Part shown: positions 49,251-58,740 of the stretch, one piece after another
Layout of the letters: each line of letters begins with the position of its first letter
Position numbering within the stretch: the first letter of the stretch is position 1
Assembly: GCF_021653975.1 (NCBI RefSeq)
Contig: NZ_JAJKFK010000001.1
Location: 1,446,477-1,510,476 of the forward strand
Direction: 5' to 3'
DNA from: Amycolatopsis sp. GM8
Lineage (GTDB): Bacteria > Actinomycetota > Actinomycetes > Mycobacteriales > Pseudonocardiaceae
DNA: 64,000 nt
The notes under the pieces: generated by a model
Databases searched by the model: none
Told to the model about the DNA's origin: nothing
The model's input: only the letters and a program-made list of their open reading frames with translations
Translations under genes and position numbers: made by a program

Positions 49251-50007
49251 GACGTGGCTGATCTTCCGGCGCGACATGACGTTGTCGCTGCGGAACCCGG
49301 CGTGGATCATGATCGGGATCATGCAGCCGGTGCTGTACCTGGTGCTGTTCGGTCCGCTGATGGAGAAGGTCGTCAACAACACGCCCGGCTTCCCGCCCGG
49401 CAGCAGCTGGACGATCCTGACCCCGGCGCTGATCATCCAGCTGGCGTTGTTCAGTTCCTCGTTCGCCGGGTTCTCGATCCTGATGGAGTACCGCAGCGGG
49501 CTGCTGGAACGGCTGCGGGTGACACCGGCGAGCCGGATCGGGCTGCTGATGGGGAAAGTGCTGAACAACGCGGTGCAGGCGGTCGTGCAGGCCATCCTGA
49601 TCATCGTGCTGGCGTACCTCGTGTTCGGCCTCGACGCACCGATCGGCGGGATCCTGCTGAGCCTGGTGATCGTGGCGCTGACCGCGATCACGCTGGCGTC
49701 CGCGTCGTACGCGGTGGCGCTGACGATCAAGAGCGAGCAGGCTTTCCCGGCGCTGCTGAACGCCGTGCTGATGCCGGTCCTGCTGCTGTCCGGGATCCTG
49801 CTGCCGATCACCAGCATCCTGGCGCCGAACTGGCTGTACACGATCTCGCGGATCAACCCGTTCACGCATGTCGTGGACTCCGAACGGGCCACCTTCCGCG
49901 GCGACTTCACGTTCGGCGGTCTGTACCTCGGTGTCCTCGTCGTCCTGGTGATGGCAATTCTCGCGGTGTGGTGGGGTGCAAGGACTTTCCAACGGGAGAA
50001 CGCCTAG
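49243..50007 (+). CDS. ABC-2 type exporter permease (DrrB-like)
   Basis: A 254-residue membrane protein with about six helices (IMIGIMQPVLYLVLFGPLM; IIQLALFSSSFAGFSILMEY; VVQAILIIVLAYLVFG; LLSLVIVALTAITLASASYA; VLMPVLLLSGILLPIT; LYLGVLVVLVMAILAVWWG). The motif RSGLLERLRVTPASRIGLLMG is the DrrB family signature. It pairs with the ATPase just upstream to pump an unknown compound, probably under PadR control. Confidence 0.92.
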   Translation: MRETWLIFRRDMTLSLRNPAWIMIGIMQPVLYLVLFGPLMEKVVNNTPGFPPGSSWTILTPALIIQLALFSSSFAGFSILMEYRSGLLERLRVTPASRIGLLMGKVLNNAVQAVVQAILIIVLAYLVFGLDAPIGGILLSLVIVALTAITLASASYAVALTIKSEQAFPALLNAVLMPVLLLSGILLPITSILAPNWLYTISRINPFTHVVDSERATFRGDFTFGGLYLGVLVVLVMAILAVWWGARTFQRENA

Positions 50008-50056
50008 GTAGCCCGCCGGACACCTCCGCGCCACCCACCGGTGCTGGGGTGTCGGC

Positions 50057-53000
50057 ATGCCGAGATCTCCCCGAAGAACAACCCTCTTCCTCGCGGCCAC
50101 CACCATCGCCGCCAGCGCGGCCGGGCTCACCACGGGCCCGGCCGCCGCGGCGTCCGCACAGCCCTGGCTGCCGGCCACCCCGGCCGGCTGGAACCTGGTG
50201 GTGGACCAGACCAGTACTCCCCCGGTCACGATCACCCGCGGCGTGACGCGGTATTCGGAAACCTACGACACGGTCGGCGGCCGCCAGCACACCCAGGTGC
50301 TCGACGTGAACCTGACCGACCCGAACGTGCGCCTCGGCGTGGTCGAGGCCGGTGACACGATCACCGACCCCGCCGACGAGACGGTGGGCTCGATGGCCGA
50401 CCGCACGCACGCGATCGCCGGCGCCAACGGCGACTTCTTCGAGATCAACGCGACCGGCCGCCCGCTCGGCGGCGTCATCACCGGCGGCAAGCTGCTGAAG
50501 AGCCCGCGGCCGGACTTCAACGCCCAGCTCGGCATCCGCGCCGACGGCAGCATGGTGCTGGGCCCCCAGGACTTCAGCGGCACGGTCGCCGATGGCACCG
50601 CGTCCACCACCCTGACTTCCGTCAACGTTGTCAACGATGTCGCCTCGGGCGGGATCACCGAGCTCACTCCCGCGCTCGGCGGGGCGACCGGGTTGCCGGC
50701 CGGCACGCTGGTGCTCGGGCACGAGGGCGCCGCCGGTTCGCTGGTGGTGGACTCCATGCAGACCGGCGTGACCGCCGCGCCCGCGCTGCCCGCCGGGCAG
50801 CTGGGCCTGCTCGGTGGCGGCGCGGGCGGCCAGTGGCTGGCCAGCACTGTCCACAATGGAGATACGCTCGCCCTTGAGCGGAAGATCGCGCCAGACAACG
50901 ATTTGCGCGAGCTGATCAGCGGCTCCACGATGCTCGTCAAGGACGGCGCGGTCTACGACGACCCGACCGGCAACCCGCCCGGCGGCGTGAACCCGGAAAC
51001 CGTGATCGGGCTGACGAAGGACGGCAAGCACACGATCATCGCCACCATCGACGGCCGGCTCGGCTCGTCGGTCGCGACGGGGGTCACCCCGGCGCAGGTC
51101 GCCGGTTACATGGTCGCCCACGGCGCGTACACCGCGGTGCTGTTCGACGGCGGCGGCTCGACCGAGATGGTCGGCCGGCATCCCGGCGACGCCGGGGTTT
51201 CCGTGCTCAACAGCCCGTCCGACGGGCATGAGCGCCCGGTCGCCAACGGCCTGTTCGTCTACACCACCGCACCGGCCGCGGGGCCGGCCAAGTCGGTCGT
51301 GATCAACGGCGGCAAGCCGGTGGACACCGTCCCGGGCGCCACCGTGCCGGTTCCGGCGTTCGGCCTCGACTCGCTGGGCAACCCGGCCCGGGACGCGGCG
51401 TCGGTCCAGGTGGTGCCGCCGTCACTGGGCACCTGGGCGAACGGCACGTTCACCGCTCGCGACGCGGGCACCGGCGTGTTGGTCGCGCGAGCCGGGAATG
51501 CCGTCTCCGTCCAGCCGCTGCGCGTGGTGTCCCACCTGTCCTCGTTCACGATCTCGCCCGGCGAGCCCGATCTCAACAACGGTGGCACACAGGCCTTCAC
51601 GTTGTCCGGCACCACCGGGACCGGCGCCGCGGTGGACATCCCGGCCGCCGCGGCCACCTGGTCCACCGACCGCAGCGGGCTCGGCACGATCGACGCGAAC
51701 GGCCTGTTCACCGCGGCCGCGGATGGTTCGGGGCTCGCCACCGTGACCGCCAAGGTCGGCGGGACCACGGCATCGACAACGGTCGCCGTCGGCAGTGTTT
51801 CCCAGCTGATCAACGACTTCAGCGATCCGGCGAACTGGAACCTGCGGAACACCACCGGTCAGCCGGTCACGTTCACGGCCGCGCCTGGCGTGGTTCCGCC
51901 CGGCTCGACCGCGACCGGCTCGTCGCAGCTCAGCTACACCATGCCCGCCGGTTCCGGGGTCAAGCAGCTGGTGCTGTCATCGAAGACCACGCTCCAGGCC
52001 GCCGCGAACGCCGACGGCCAGAACCCGACCGGCATCGGGTTGTGGGTGAAGGGCGACGGGACCGGCATCCAGCTGGCCGAGTCGTTCATCGGCATCGACG
52101 GGGCGACGACGACGCTGTACCCGACGACGGTCACCTGGCAGGACTGGCGGCTCGCGGTGGCCACCCTGCCGCCCGGCCTGAACTTCCCGCTGAAGATCAA
52201 CTTCGTCGACTTCCTGACCATCAACCCGAGCACGACCACCTCCGGCACGCTCAACGTGAGCGGGCTGCAGGCGCTGTACTCACCGCGGCCGGTCTCCACA
52301 CCGCCGTACCAGCCGTTCCCGCAGAACCCGTCGTGGCTGCGGTTCAGCGAAAACGCGGCCGACTTCGACCGGCGGGGCACGACGATGCTGGTCGGCGACG
52401 ACGCGCACCTGCTGGCGAACGACCCGGGGTCCGCGAGCAGCAACGTGCTCACCGCGATCGGCAACCGGCTGCCGGCCCTGCCACCGCAGGCCCGGCCGTC
52501 GCAGGTCCAGGCGCTCGGTGACATGCCCGACGACGGGCAGCTCGCGGACCTGCAATTCGCGCAGTCGAAGCTGGCGTGCCTCGGCGTGCCCTACCGCGAC
52601 GCGGTGGGCAACCACGAGATCAGCCAGGGCGCGCTGCCGGAGAACGGCAACTTCACGCAGGTCTTCGGCGACACGCACTACGCCTACCAGTCCGGGCAGG
52701 CGAACGTGATCGTGACCGACAACGCGCACGGCAGCCTGCTTTCCTCGGACGCCTTCCAGGTGCCCGCGCAGGCGCAGTACCCGTGGCTGGTGCAGCAACT
52801 GACGAACACGACCGCGCCGGCCGTGCTGGTCGTGACGCACATGCCGGCCTACGACCCGCACCCGGTCGCGAACAGCCAGTTCAGCGACCGCGGGGAGGCC
52901 CGGATGTACGTCCGCCTGTTGCAGCGCTACCAGCAGACGCATCCCGGGAAGCATGTGGTCATGCTGTACGGCCACTCCCGCGGGTTCGCCGAGCAGATGA

Positions 53001-53449
53001 TCGATCCGCTGGGCAACCCCGCGTCACCGGCGCAGGGCGGTATCCCGCAGCTGACCGTGGCCGACCTCGGCATGCCGCCGTACGCGCCGCCGGACCAGGG
53101 CGGTTTCTACAACTTCGGGCTCATCCACACCACTTCCCGCGGGGACATCCAGTTCTCGGTGGAACCGGTGCTGTCCTCGATCACCGTCAGCCTGCCCGCC
53201 GGCACGGCGACCGCCGGCTCCTCGCTGACGGCGACCGCGACCGGTGCGGAAGTCGGCGGGGACAACCTGCCGGCGGCGACCATGCCGATCGCGGATCCCG
53301 CGTCGCACGTGTGGTCCACGAGCGATTCCCGGATCGCCTCGATCGACCCCGTCACCGGCAGGATCACGGCCCGGCGCCCTGGTACGGCAACGATTTCCGT
53401 CACCAGCGGCGGTGTCACCGGCACCGCCACGCTCACCGTCACCCGGTGA
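50057..53449 (+). CDS. Secreted phosphodiester glycosidase plus metallophosphoesterase fusion
   Basis: A 1130-residue exported protein. After a signal peptide (RTTLFLAATTIAASAAGLTTGPAAAASA), residues about 60-400 form an NAGPA-type phosphodiester glycosidase domain with VLFDGGGSTEM near residue 363. An Ig-like BIG2 segment (about 470-585) and a beta-sandwich (about 590-740) follow. Residues about 740-1040 form a metallophosphoesterase: VQALGDMPDDG, AVGNHEIS (851-854), VVTHMPAY and YGHSRGF. The last His of GHxH is Arg. A second BIG2 ends the protein. It probably removes sugar-phosphate caps or teichoic/phosphodiester substrates outside the cell. Confidence 0.85.
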   Translation: MPRSPRRTTLFLAATTIAASAAGLTTGPAAAASAQPWLPATPAGWNLVVDQTSTPPVTITRGVTRYSETYDTVGGRQHTQVLDVNLTDPNVRLGVVEAGDTITDPADETVGSMADRTHAIAGANGDFFEINATGRPLGGVITGGKLLKSPRPDFNAQLGIRADGSMVLGPQDFSGTVADGTASTTLTSVNVVNDVASGGITELTPALGGATGLPAGTLVLGHEGAAGSLVVDSMQTGVTAAPALPAGQLGLLGGGAGGQWLASTVHNGDTLALERKIAPDNDLRELISGSTMLVKDGAVYDDPTGNPPGGVNPETVIGLTKDGKHTIIATIDGRLGSSVATGVTPAQVAGYMVAHGAYTAVLFDGGGSTEMVGRHPGDAGVSVLNSPSDGHERPVANGLFVYTTAPAAGPAKSVVINGGKPVDTVPGATVPVPAFGLDSLGNPARDAASVQVVPPSLGTWANGTFTARDAGTGVLVARAGNAVSVQPLRVVSHLSSFTISPGEPDLNNGGTQAFTLSGTTGTGAAVDIPAAAATWSTDRSGLGTIDANGLFTAAADGSGLATVTAKVGGTTASTTVAVGSVSQLINDFSDPANWNLRNTTGQPVTFTAAPGVVPPGSTATGSSQLSYTMPAGSGVKQLVLSSKTTLQAAANADGQNPTGIGLWVKGDGTGIQLAESFIGIDGATTTLYPTTVTWQDWRLAVATLPPGLNFPLKINFVDFLTINPSTTTSGTLNVSGLQALYSPRPVSTPPYQPFPQNPSWLRFSENAADFDRRGTTMLVGDDAHLLANDPGSASSNVLTAIGNRLPALPPQARPSQVQALGDMPDDGQLADLQFAQSKLACLGVPYRDAVGNHEISQGALPENGNFTQVFGDTHYAYQSGQANVIVTDNAHGSLLSSDAFQVPAQAQYPWLVQQLTNTTAPAVLVVTHMPAYDPHPVANSQFSDRGEARMYVRLLQRYQQTHPGKHVVMLYGHSRGFAEQMIDPLGNPASPAQGGIPQLTVADLGMPPYAPPDQGGFYNFGLIHTTSRGDIQFSVEPVLSSITVSLPAGTATAGSSLTATATGAEVGGDNLPAATMPIADPASHVWSTSDSRIASIDPVTGRITARRPGTATISVTSGGVTGTATLTVTR

Positions 53450-53453
53450 TCCA

Positions 53454-53490
53454 GGTGCGTCCGCGCCGGAATTCCTGGTGCGGACGCACC
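53454..53490. terminator. Hairpin terminator after the phosphodiester glycosidase gene
   Basis: GGTGCGTCCGC (53454-53464) and GCGGACGCACC (53480-53490) are perfect 11-bp inverted repeats 5 bases after the stop codon. Confidence 0.8.
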
Positions 53491-53565
53491 CATTCAATAC
53501 GGCATCTTCGCGTTTTCGCACCTAGAGTGGCTGGACGGTGTTCGGGGGAGCGCGAAGGTGGAGGT

Positions 53566-54180
53566 TTGGCGGAAGAAGAAAAGGCGCGTGGGATAAACCT
53601 GTCGCTGCACGCGACCGTGGCCGATTGGGACACGGTCCGGGCCGCTTCGATCGTTTTCGCTTCGATCACGGTCACCGAGAACGTCAATTGGAGCGATACG
53701 GGCGCGTACAAGCAGATCGCCGCTGCACAGGAGGCCGGGGTACGCGCCGGGATCAGGCATTACGCCCGGCCCGGCGCGCCCCAGGATCAGGCGGAACATT
53801 GCGTCCGGCTGGGCAAGCAACTCGGCGTGTTCGGCCCCGGGGCGCTCGCGCCCGCGCTCGATGTGGACGCGGTCGGCATCAACGACAGGTTCATCAAGTC
53901 GTGGATCAAGACCGTGCGAAACGCGGCGGGGATTCGGCGCGTCCTCGTTTATGCGTCTTACGACTCGTGGCTGCATCAATTGCGTCCCGCCAAATGGGCC
54001 GACTCCGACGTGGTGCTGTGGGTGCGCCGGCACAACGGGATTCCCGGCCGCCCCGGTTGGCAGCATCCGCGCCTGGGCCTGCACCAGCATCGCGCGGCGC
54101 CGCTCGCGCCCGGCTACGACGGCCCGATCGGGCTCGACGCGATCGTCTACCCGTTCACGCTGGCCGACGTGCTGCTCTGA
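53566..54180 (+). CDS. GH25-like muramidase fold, catalytic residues changed
   Basis: A 204-residue protein resembling GH25 lysozymes: GINLSLHATVADWDTV, FASITVTENVNWSD, GVRAGIRHYARPG and LAPALDVDAVG, ending WQHPRLGLHQHRAAPL. Active GH25 enzymes have Asp in the first motif (GIDVS) and Asp-Glu in LDxE. Here the first is Asn (GIN) and the second reads LDVD, so normal catalysis is doubtful. No signal peptide is seen. TTG at 53566 after GAAGGTGGAGG is the likely start. Its targets are unknown. Confidence 0.68.
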   Translation: MAEEEKARGINLSLHATVADWDTVRAASIVFASITVTENVNWSDTGAYKQIAAAQEAGVRAGIRHYARPGAPQDQAEHCVRLGKQLGVFGPGALAPALDVDAVGINDRFIKSWIKTVRNAAGIRRVLVYASYDSWLHQLRPAKWADSDVVLWVRRHNGIPGRPGWQHPRLGLHQHRAAPLAPGYDGPIGLDAIVYPFTLADVLL

Positions 54181-54184
54181 GCGC

Positions 54185-54910
54185 TCACCACGGCACCACA
54201 CCGTCGTCCTCGAAGAATCCGCAGGTCGGGCCGTCGTCGGGCAGGGTCGCGAGCTGGATCGCAATCGCCGCGCCCTGTTCGGGGGTGCGCCCGCCACGGA
54301 AGCCGTTGAGGTCGGTCGCGGTGTAGCCGGGGTTGCCGGCGTTGATCAGGATGTTGGTGTCGCGCAGTTCTTTGGCGTACTGGACGGTGACCGCGTTGAG
54401 GAAGGTCTTCGACGTCGAGTACGCGACGGAAATCGGTCCCGTGTCGACGCCCGGCGTGGTCTGCAGGGTCAGCGAGCCGACGCTGCTCGACATGTTCACG
54501 ATCCGCGGCGACGCCGACCGGCGCAGCAGCGGCAGCATCGCGTTGGTGACGCGGATGACGCCGATCACGTTGACCTCCACGGCCGCCCGCACGGCGTCGA
54601 GATCGGCCGTGGTGGGCTGCTGTCCCGCGCCGCCGGACACCCCGGCGTTGTTGACGAGCACGTCGAGGCGTCCCGCGCGCTCGTCGAGCAGCTTCGCGGC
54701 GGCGGCAACGCTCGCGTCGTCGGTCACGTCGAGCGGCACGCCGAACGCGTCGACACCGGCCGCGCGCAGCTTCTGCACGGCGGCTTCGCGGAGCTGCTCG
54801 TCCCGGGCGCCGACGCCGATGCTCCAGCCGAGGGCGCCGAGGCCGACGGCGATTTCGTATCCGATCCCCTTGTTCGCGCCGGTGACCAGCGCGATCGTCT
54901 GTTGACTCAT
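54185..54910 (-). CDS. Short-chain dehydrogenase/reductase
   Basis: A 241-residue classical SDR. The cofactor loop is ALVTGANKGIGYEIAVGLG, the structural motif is VLVNNAGVSG, and the catalytic Tyr/Lys are in PISVAYSTSKTFLNAVTVQ. The ATG at 54910 is used. It is divergent from the stub of a LysR gene, a common pairing in which LysR controls the SDR; that control is probably lost here. Confidence 0.92.
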   Translation of the reverse strand: MSQQTIALVTGANKGIGYEIAVGLGALGWSIGVGARDEQLREAAVQKLRAAGVDAFGVPLDVTDDASVAAAAKLLDERAGRLDVLVNNAGVSGGAGQQPTTADLDAVRAAVEVNVIGVIRVTNAMLPLLRRSASPRIVNMSSSVGSLTLQTTPGVDTGPISVAYSTSKTFLNAVTVQYAKELRDTNILINAGNPGYTATDLNGFRGGRTPEQGAAIAIQLATLPDDGPTCGFFEDDGVVPW

Positions 54911-54992
54911 GCCATTAATCCTGGGCCTGACCTGGGCGAACTGGCCAACACCGATTGGGTGGTCAGCGATACCGCACGGGTATCGTGGCGGT

Positions 54993-55085
54993 ATGGAGAC
55001 GCGGGAGCTGCGGTACTTCGTCGCCGTGGCCAGGGCGCTTCTAGTGCACACTTGGTGTCATGGGAGCTTCGCAGCCACGTCGTGA
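54993..55085 (+). pseudogene. LysR regulator gene, cut after about 16 codons by element insertion
   Basis: METRELRYFVAVARAL is the standard N-terminus of a LysR DNA-binding domain. The expected continuation (HFGRAAERL...) is absent; instead unrelated sequence LVHTWCHGSF runs to a stop at 55085. The junction lies near 55040, about 20 bp upstream of a serine-recombinase start codon. This is the expected picture of a site-specific element integrated in the LysR gene. The remainder of LysR is not found in the window. Confidence 0.75.
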
Positions 55086-56603
55086 GCGGGGTCGGACGCT
55101 TATCGAGCACGACCCTGACCAGCTAGTTTGGGTCCTGTCGGCCCGTGAGTCCAGGGCCACGCCGGGGCGTGACGCGCCGGGTGAGGGTCAGGTTGACTAC
55201 CAGCTCAGTGACCTTCGCGCGTTCGTGGGCAAGGTCGGCGGGCGGATCGACCGGGAGGTACCCGAGCCGAACGTGTCGTCATTCAAGCGGCGGCGCGTCA
55301 TGTTGCCGGATGGCACCTACGGCTACCGCGTGGTGCGTCCGGACTGGGAAGCGATCCTGACCTCGTTGCGGCGGGCGAGTGCAACGCTCTGGCCGTGGTG
55401 GACATCGACCGGGCGACCCGTGACCCGCGCATTCTGGAAGACCTGATCGACGCGGTCGAGCTGTATGGCGTGTATGTGGTCAGCATGACCGGCAACATCG
55501 ATTTGTCCAGCGACGCGGGAATCTCGGCCGCCCGGAACCTGGTGAATCAGCGTAACGCCGAGTCGCGGAATACTTCGCGTCGGGTCATCGACGGGAAGCG
55601 GCGGGCGGCGAGGGCGGGAAAGAATCATGATGGCCCGAATCGCGCGTTCGGGTGGCGTAAGGATCGGCTCACTCTGAACAAGCGGGAATCGGCGCATATC
55701 CGCAAGGCGGTTCCGCGTATCCTCGCCGGGGTAAGTCCGCTCACAGTCGCCCGTGAGTGGAATGAGCGCGGGATTCCCACGGTGACGGGTGTGCAGTGGC
55801 GGTCGGCAACGATCCGGAACATGTTTCTCCGGCCGCGCATGTGTGGAATGGTTGTCTACCGCGGCGAGATCCTAAAAGACGACACCGGCAGTCCAGCGCG
55901 CGGCAAATGGGAACCGATCCTCACTGACGACGAGTATGCGAACATCGTGCGCGCGTGGACGCCGGCTGAACAGTCCGAACATTCACGGGTGGGCGGCAAG
56001 GGCCGGGGGTATCGCACGATCCATCTGCTGTCGCCCTTCGTTCGGTGCGGGAAATGCAACGCCCGCATGGTCGGCTCGAATCGGCGTGATCCCCGCTCCG
56101 GAAACCTGGTGGAGATCTATCGGTGCCCAGCCAAAGGACAAGGCGGGTGTGGCAGTATCGCGCGAGTGGCCGCGCCAATCGACGCCTACGTTAAAGCGCT
56201 GGCCATCGCGGAACAGCAGAAGATCCAGTCCCGCAAGGTGGAAGAGTTGCCGCCGCGGCCGAAAGAGAAGGAACTCGCAGACCTGGAAACCCGGATCGAG
56301 GAGTCCACGCGGCGATATGAGTCTGGCGAGTATTTGGCGGAACGCTACTTTCCCAGCCTTGCCCGCATGGAAACGGCCGTGGCCAACCTGCGGCGCGAAC
56401 AGCGCAATTATGCGGCGCGGCAGGATGCGCGCCGGACATTTATTGCTAACCTGGCACAGGAGTGGAACAATCCGAGTTTCACGATGGAACAGAAACAGGC
56501 TGCCGTTGCGCAGAGTTTGACGGCTGTGGTGATCGGTCCGGCGAGCAAGGGCGTCCGGTTCCACCCGGATCAGATCATCCCCATATTCCGACAGGAATCG
56601 TAA
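55060..56603 (+). pseudogene. Large serine recombinase (integrase), frameshifted
   Basis: Two overlapping frames make one protein of about 514 residues. Frame 1 (55060-55446) gives the N-terminal catalytic part, with the serine in LVWVLSARES and VPEPNVSSFKRRRVMLPDGT. Frame 2 (55395-56603) continues LAVVDIDRATRDPRILEDLI, then the recombinase domain (GWRKDRLTLNKRESAHIRKA), a zinc ribbon (VRCGKCNARMVG...YRCPAKGQGGCGSI) and a coiled coil (LADLETRIEESTRRYESGEY). One extra base in the GGG run near 55379 would restore SLRRGECNALAVVD. It is either a one-base loss or a sequencing error. It adjoins the LysR junction. Confidence 0.85.
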
Positions 56604-57208
56604 CCGCCATAACATACGTGTAGGCCCCCGCCCGTCCGGTCAATCCTCCCCGGACAGGCAATACCGCTAAGTTAGGCGGCTGGGTTTACGAGTCTTATGT
56701 GTTGCGACTGGGAGTATGTTGTGGTGTAACCTTGGCCCCGTTTGCCAGACCCTGTCCGGACCAAGGGGCCAAGCTCAGTTTAGGACGGACGCCAAGCGGG
56801 CATTCGAGTAGGTTTCTTGTCGTTCTACGTCTCGTGGTGATCCTCATCTCTCCGGAACGGCCTGTTAGGACTGGATGGAACCTTAATCGGTAGAAATCTG
56901 TTGTCGCAGTAACAGGTTGAACCCAGTTTACGTCTGCGCAAATCCGATACCTTTGCGCAGTTCGCCGAACTCTGTCCGATCCTGTGCGCATGACGGGACT
57001 GTCAAGTCCCGTTCTCGCTCGCGCGTCCAAAGCCGCCGCCCAAACAACGTGTCATAGCATCTGTTATGGCCGGTTTCCGGGTTGAACGCAAGGACATGCT
57101 CTTGGCCCTCTGTAGCGAACTGTCTGCCGATGACCTTTCCCCCGGTTGCCCGGGCACCGGGCAACCGGGGGAAGCTCGCTCCTTGCCGGCGCCAAGCGGT
57201 AAGACGAG
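56604..57208. other. Non-coding element DNA with hairpins
   Basis: No convincing gene is visible and the base composition is less GC-rich than the chromosome. CTTGGCCCC (56731-56739) pairs with GGGGCCAAG (56765-56773). CGGGACTGTCAAGTCCCG near 56995 is a short hairpin. A 15-bp perfect hairpin, CCCCCGGTTGCCCGG with CCGGGCAACCGGGGG, lies at 57139-57171 and is a probable terminator. Confidence 0.6.
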
Positions 57209-57640
57209 TTGCCCAGCCCCAGTCTCGGGGATCATGCGCTGCATCTTTCGACCTCCTGTCTCACCGAACCCGCCTGGGTCGCCGCCGGGCAGCCACTCTG
57301 CCTGATCGGGGACTCCGGCACCGGCAAGACCCACCTGCTCGTCGGCGGCGGAACCGCGATCGCCGAAGGCGGCTTGAAGGTCCACTACACCACCACCGCG
57401 AACCTGGTCAACGAGCTAACCGAGGCCGCCGACGAACTCCAGCCGACCAAGGTCTATGCCCGCTACGACCGCGTCGACCTGTGCTGCCTTGATGAGTTCG
57501 GCTACCTCGAACTGGACAAGGCCGGCGCGAAGCTGCTGTTCCAGCTGTTCACCGACCACGAGGAACGCCGCGCGATCGCGATCAACGCCCCATTCTCCAA
57601 AGCGCACATGTTCGCGCGAACCTGTGTCAGGCGCTGCCGA
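57209..57640 (+). pseudogene. IS21-family IstB ATPase remnant
   Basis: The segment SCLTEPAWVAAGQPLCLIGDS through GTGKTHLLVGGGTAIAEGG, LVNELTEAADELQPTKVYAR and VDLCCLDEFGYLELDKAGA matches the AAA+ core of IstB transposition helpers (Walker A GDSGTGKTHL, Walker B DLCCLDEFG). The N-terminal part and the end after RAIAINAPFSK are missing, and no istA or IS ends are seen. It is a leftover of an older insertion. Confidence 0.85.
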
Positions 57641-57662
57641 AACTCGACAGGTTCAACCTGGC

Positions 57663-58118
57663 TCAGTCATGACCGCCGGACCGGTGGAGGAGGAAATCGC
57701 GCACGTCGGCGGCCAGAGTGGCCATCTGCTCGCCGGCTTCCTGCCAGGTGGTGATGGAGGCTTCCCAGGTGTCGCGCGATATCCAGGGGCGGAGTGTCCA
57801 CGTCAGACTGACATGGCCTCGGGAGTGGAACACCGCGCGCAGCGCGAGGTGGTTGACGCTCCAGACGCGCTCACCATCCCAGCCACGGAAGTCGTCAGCC
57901 AGTCCCTGCAGGAAGCGGGCGAGGTCGTCATCCCATACCCATACTTCGCCGCCATCGACGCGGGCGTTCAACCCGTCGGCTTTGGCGATGACGCTGAACG
58001 CCACCCCATACTGGTCGGGGAAGCGTTGGTCGACGAGCCTGATGACCACGCTGGGATCTTTCTGGCAGCGGACCACCACCTCGGGCGATTCAGCCGGTTC
58101 GGCGTGTTCTCCGCTCAT
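57663..58118 (-). CDS. DUF6228-like protein, possible orphan immunity protein
   Basis: An intact 151-residue acidic cytoplasmic protein: SVVIRLVDQRFPDQYGVAFS, GGEVWVWDDDLARFLQGLAD, GWDGERVWSVNHLALRAVFH, SRGHVSLTWTLRPW, ITTWQEAGEQMATLAADVRD. The pattern matches my memory of DUF6228 proteins in actinobacteria. It lies downstream, on the same strand, of a decayed tyrosine-recombinase gene and toxin tail D. An immunity role is inferred from this position only. Confidence 0.62.
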   Translation of the reverse strand: MSGEHAEPAESPEVVVRCQKDPSVVIRLVDQRFPDQYGVAFSVIAKADGLNARVDGGEVWVWDDDLARFLQGLADDFRGWDGERVWSVNHLALRAVFHSRGHVSLTWTLRPWISRDTWEASITTWQEAGEQMATLAADVRDFLLHRSGGHD

Positions 58119-58200
58119 TGGCTGAATGATAGATATGCCTTTGGGGCTGTCATCCTAAATTCCGTGGAGGCAGCCGATCGGCGTTGACGTGGTCCGCCAG

Positions 58201-58740
58201 TTAGGACAGCGGCGCTTGAGGGTCCATCCCGGAGGCGGCCGCGACCATTTCGGGTTCATCGTGTTGACCATGTCCACCAAGCGGGTGCTGCGGATCACGC
58301 GGGGCGAGAGCCCCGCAGTCGTCCAGGACGTGGCTGAGATAGGCGGTCAAGGCAGGGCTCTGCCCGGCCTTGGTGCCCTTGGTGACGATGACACGCGGGT
58401 CGTCGGTGCGTTGCCGGTTGCGGTGGGCCAGGCAGCGTTGCACCACGGCCCAACTGGCGGAATCGGAACAAGGGGCGGCCGGCTACCCAGCCGTAGGGCC
58501 TGGGTCTGGCGGTCGATGTCGCCGACGTGCAGAAGCCGGGCGTCCCGGCTGGAGGTTCCGTGCAGGAGTACGAGCATGCCGACAAGGGCTTCATGCGGGT
58601 GGACTGTGGTGTCGGTGGTCCAGCGACGAAACAGGGCGCGCTGCTGGTCGACGGTGAGAGTGCGCTGCGGAAGTTGTCGGACTCCTTGACGGACAAGGCA
58701 CAACCCGTTGCGCTTGCTCCTCCAGGGTGGTGCGCAAGAT
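58201..58740 (-). pseudogene. Tyrosine recombinase (phage-integrase type) remnant
   Basis: Three frames hold consecutive parts of one protein: LVGMLVLLHGTSSRDARLLH with VGDIDRQTQALRLG; VQRCLAHRNRQRTDDPRVIV with TKGTKAGQSPALTAYLSHVL; and SPRVIRSTRLVDMVNTMNPK, then MVAAASGMDPQAPLS. Two frameshifts and a late stop break it. The N-terminus is lost and fused in frame to the toxin D remnant. It is similar to integrase-like genes often found near actinobacterial mobile regions. Confidence 0.7.

Noticed and set aside
57066..57305. 79-codon plus-strand frame in the element
   Set aside because: It reads straight through the 15-bp terminator-like hairpin and has no homology that I recognise.
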